DNA of 5,975 nucleotides from an uncultured Oscillibacter sp. (GTDB lineage: Bacteria; Bacillota; Clostridia; Oscillospirales; Oscillospiraceae), in contig CAJTJA010000097.1 in NCBI GenBank assembly GCA_910576845.1, forward strand, positions 1 to 5,975. The letters run 5' to 3'. This document shows positions 3,976 through 5,975 of this stretch, in pieces. The notes under the pieces are model-generated. The model did not search any database. It was not told where the DNA came from and saw only the letters and a list, made by a program, of their open reading frames with translations. The position numbers were made by a program, and so were the translations under genes. Positions within the stretch are counted from its first letter, which is position 1. Every line of letters starts with the position of its first letter.

Positions 3976-5142
3976 ATGTCCAAAGAGTTGATTCGCCTGC
4001 GGGATCTCTGCATGGCGTACGACGACGAGCTGGTTCTCGATCACTTAAATCTTTACATCAATGACAAGGAGTTCCTCACACTGTTAGGGCCCAGCGGGTG
4101 CGGCAAAACCACCACGCTGCGGATTATCGGCGGCTTCACGACCCCAGGGTCGGGAGACGTTTTCTTTGACGGTGTGAGGATCAATGATGTCCCGCCCTAC
4201 AAGCGGCAGATCAACACGGTCTTCCAAAAGTACGCGCTCTTTCCACACCTGAACGTTTTTGAGAACGTGGCGTTCGGTCTGCGAATGCAGCGGCGGCCCG
4301 ATCCGGCGGACCCCAAACGGAAGGTTCGGCTCCCCGAGAGTGAAATCCGGGAGCGGGTTCTGGAAATGCTGGAGGCCGTCAGCCTCAAGGGCTTTGAAAA
4401 CCGAAGGACCGACGCCCTCTCCGGCGGGCAGCAGCAGCGGGTAGCTATTGCCCGGGCTCTGGTAAATCGGCCCAAGGTGCTGCTGCTGGACGAACCCCTG
4501 GGGGCGCTGGATTTGAAGCTCCGCAAAGATATGCAGATAGAGCTCAAGCGCATCCAGCAGCAGGTGGGCATCACCTTTATATATGTTACCCATGACCAGG
4601 AGGAGGCCCTGACCATGTCCGACACCATTGTCGTCATGGACAAAGGCTCCATTCAGCAGATTGGTACCCCTGAGGATATCTACAATGAACCAAAGAACGC
4701 CTTTGTGGCAGACTTCATTGGAGAATCCAACATCATTGACGGCATTATGGTCCAGGATAAGCAGGTCCAGATGTATGGCCGCCAGTTCTCCTGCCTGGAC
4801 AGCGGCTTCGCCAAAAACGAACCCGTGGACGTGGTCATCCGGCCTGAGGACATCGACATCGTTCCCTTGGAGCAGGGTCAGCTGACGGGTGTCGTCACCA
4901 ACGTTACCTTCAAGGGGATGCAGTACGACATTATCGTGGACTTCCGGGGCTTCAAGTGGTTGATTCAGACTACGGACCACTCCCCTGTGGGGGCCCGGAT
5001 AGGCATCAAAATTGATCCCGACGGAATCCACGTCATGAAAAAGAGCCGGTACTCCGGCCTGTACGGCGACTACTCCTCCTTCTCCGACGAGTACGACGAG
5101 CTGGACACGGTGGAATCGGAGGAGGGCGGAGATGAAGCCTAA
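3976..5142 (+). CDS. potA: Spermidine/putrescine ABC transporter ATP-binding protein PotA
   Basis: Cytoplasmic ATPase of 388 aa that drives polyamine import with PotB/PotC and the binding protein PotD. The core is complete: Walker A GPSGCGKTT (38-46), Q-loop Gln84 in VFQKYALFPHLNVFENV, signature LSGGQQQRVAIARA (148-161), Walker B LLLDEP (169-174), D-loop GALD, and switch His206 in THDQEEAL. The C-terminal part, from about residue 250, looks like the TOBE-type beta domain of PotA/CysA-like ATPases (VVIRPEDIDIV, then LTGVVTNVTFKGMQYDIIV). Two features differ from the usual protein: an extra charged segment (RRPDPADPKRKVRLPE, about 106-121) in the helical domain, and an acidic tail of about 20 residues (DEYDELDTVESEEGGDEA). 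GGGGGAGG just upstream is the ribosome binding site, with a short gap of four bases. The end overlaps potB by 11 bases. Polyamine specificity is inferred from similarity and from the PotB-like neighbour; other small cationic substrates are possible. Confidence 0.92.
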   Translation: MSKELIRLRDLCMAYDDELVLDHLNLYINDKEFLTLLGPSGCGKTTTLRIIGGFTTPGSGDVFFDGVRINDVPPYKRQINTVFQKYALFPHLNVFENVAFGLRMQRRPDPADPKRKVRLPESEIRERVLEMLEAVSLKGFENRRTDALSGGQQQRVAIARALVNRPKVLLLDEPLGALDLKLRKDMQIELKRIQQQVGITFIYVTHDQEEALTMSDTIVVMDKGSIQQIGTPEDIYNEPKNAFVADFIGESNIIDGIMVQDKQVQMYGRQFSCLDSGFAKNEPVDVVIRPEDIDIVPLEQGQLTGVVTNVTFKGMQYDIIVDFRGFKWLIQTTDHSPVGARIGIKIDPDGIHVMKKSRYSGLYGDYSSFSDEYDELDTVESEEGGDEA

Positions 5143-5975
5143 GCTCTCCCGGTTCGCCATCCCGTATGTAGTCTGGATGGCCCTGTTTGTGGTGGCCCCC
5201 ATCGTTCTGGTGGTGGTTTACGCCTTTTCCAATGACCTTGGCGGCTTCACCCTGGAGAACTTCTCCCGGATGGGGACATACGCCGTGGTATTTGGGCGGT
5301 CCTTCAAGCTGGCCCTGATTGCCACCTTCATCTGCCTGCTCATCGGCTACCCAGTGAGCTATGTGATGAGCAAGGAGGGAGAGAAATTCCAGCAGGCGGC
5401 AATGGTCCTCATTATGCTGCCTATGTGGATTAATTTCTTGCTCCGGACATACTCCTGGATGTCCATTCTGGAAAACAATGGGCTCTTAAACCAGTTTTTC
5501 CAGAAAATTGGGCTTATTGCCCTGTACAACCGGCTTTTCGGCGCGGAGCTCCTATACTTTCCAATGATGAATACCCAAGGGGCGGTGGTGCTGGGCATGG
5601 TATACAATTACCTTCCCTTCATGATTCTGCCCATCTACTCCGTTATCGTAAAGCTGGACGGCTCCTTAGTAGAGGCCGCCCGGGACCTGGGCGCAGACAG
5701 TCTCAACGTCTTCCGCCGGGTCATCTTTCCCCTGAGCCTGCCGGGGGTTCTCTCCGGCATCACGATGGTCTTTGTTCCCTCTGTCTCCACTTTCGCTATC
5801 AGCAAGATGCTGGGCGGGGGCACGGAGCTTCTTCTGGGAGACCTGATCGAGCAGCAGTTCCTGGGAGGGGCCTACAATCCTCAGCTGGGAGCCGCCATCT
5901 CCCTGGTAATGATGGTCATTGTCGTCGTCTGCATGGTGGTCATGAACCGCTTCGGCGAGGGCGAGGAACAGGCGG
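5132..5975 (+). CDS. potB: Spermidine/putrescine ABC transporter permease PotB (cut by the window edge)
   Basis: The frame opens at ATG 5132 and stays open for 281 codons to the right edge with no stop. PotB proteins are about 275-290 aa, so very little should be missing. An N-terminal membrane segment (IPYVVWMALFVVAPIVLVVVYAFS, about residues 9-32) is followed by further hydrophobic stretches near 58-76, 86-110, 151-172, 197-220 and 258-275. The importer-type EAA loop that docks on the ATPase is clear: EAARDLGADSLNVFRRVIFP begins at residue 181. LPMWINFLLRTYSW (about 95-108) is characteristic of PotB-like permeases. AGGAGG at 5120-5125 lies six bases before the ATG. The start lies inside potA, with an 11-base overlap, implying coupled translation. 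PotC, PotD and the end of this gene should lie beyond the window. Confidence 0.92.
   Translation, partial: MKPKLSRFAIPYVVWMALFVVAPIVLVVVYAFSNDLGGFTLENFSRMGTYAVVFGRSFKLALIATFICLLIGYPVSYVMSKEGEKFQQAAMVLIMLPMWINFLLRTYSWMSILENNGLLNQFFQKIGLIALYNRLFGAELLYFPMMNTQGAVVLGMVYNYLPFMILPIYSVIVKLDGSLVEAARDLGADSLNVFRRVIFPLSLPGVLSGITMVFVPSVSTFAISKMLGGGTELLLGDLIEQQFLGGAYNPQLGAAISLVMMVIVVVCMVVMNRFGEGEEQA

Noticed and set aside
4084..5202. 372-codon open frame on the minus strand opposite potA
   Set aside because: It mirrors the strongly supported potA frame; no ribosome binding site or recognisable domain, and it crosses into potB.

Overview
The window looks like chromosomal DNA of a moderately GC-rich Clostridia member, probably an Oscillospiraceae-type gut bacterium. 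This is an inference from the following: the bL32 tail is of the low-GC Gram-positive type; a YtrA-type GntR regulator sits with an ABC-2 transporter and a PadR/HAAS pair; promoters are SigA-like (TTGACA/TATAAT class); Shine-Dalgarno sites are strong; intrinsic terminators have clear U-tracts; and GC- and CCG/CGG-rich codons dominate the genes while the spacers are AT-rich. No mobile element, CRISPR array, tRNA or rRNA is visible.

Layout: (1) 3-59 is the C-terminal end of rpmF (ribosomal protein bL32), followed by an intrinsic terminator. (2) 142-624 is an unrecognised, single-pass, membrane-anchored protein of 160 aa with its own terminator. (3) 664-2613 is a three-gene operon: a SigA promoter overlapped by a YtrA-like operator, a YtrA-family GntR repressor, an ABC-2 ATPase and an ABC-2 permease. 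The genes are joined by ATGA-type junctions. The repressor has no ATG, GTG or TTG where its start must lie; an ATC codon sits at the ideal distance from the ribosome binding site. (4) On the minus strand, convergent with that operon and only 13 bases away, lies a HAAS-domain (DUF1700) membrane protein followed by a PadR-family repressor. They share a clear promoter that is surrounded by inverted repeats. (5) 3843 to the right edge is the start of a polyamine (spermidine/putrescine) ABC importer operon: a promoter, potA, and potB cut by the window edge about at its end. potC and potD would be expected beyond.

How it fits together: two small, self-regulated, cell-envelope-related modules (YtrA/ABC-2 and PadR/HAAS) stand tail to tail, between a ribosomal-protein gene and a polyamine-uptake operon. 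YtrA-type modules respond to cell-wall-active compounds in the relatives where they were studied, and PadR/HAAS pairs are commonly envelope-stress related. The ligands here cannot be read from sequence. I do not see a wholly new system. The most unusual points are the apparent ATC start of the repressor, the repressor-operator geometry, the reversed HAAS-then-PadR order with overlapping reading frames, and the duplicated hairpin motif ahead of the orphan membrane protein.
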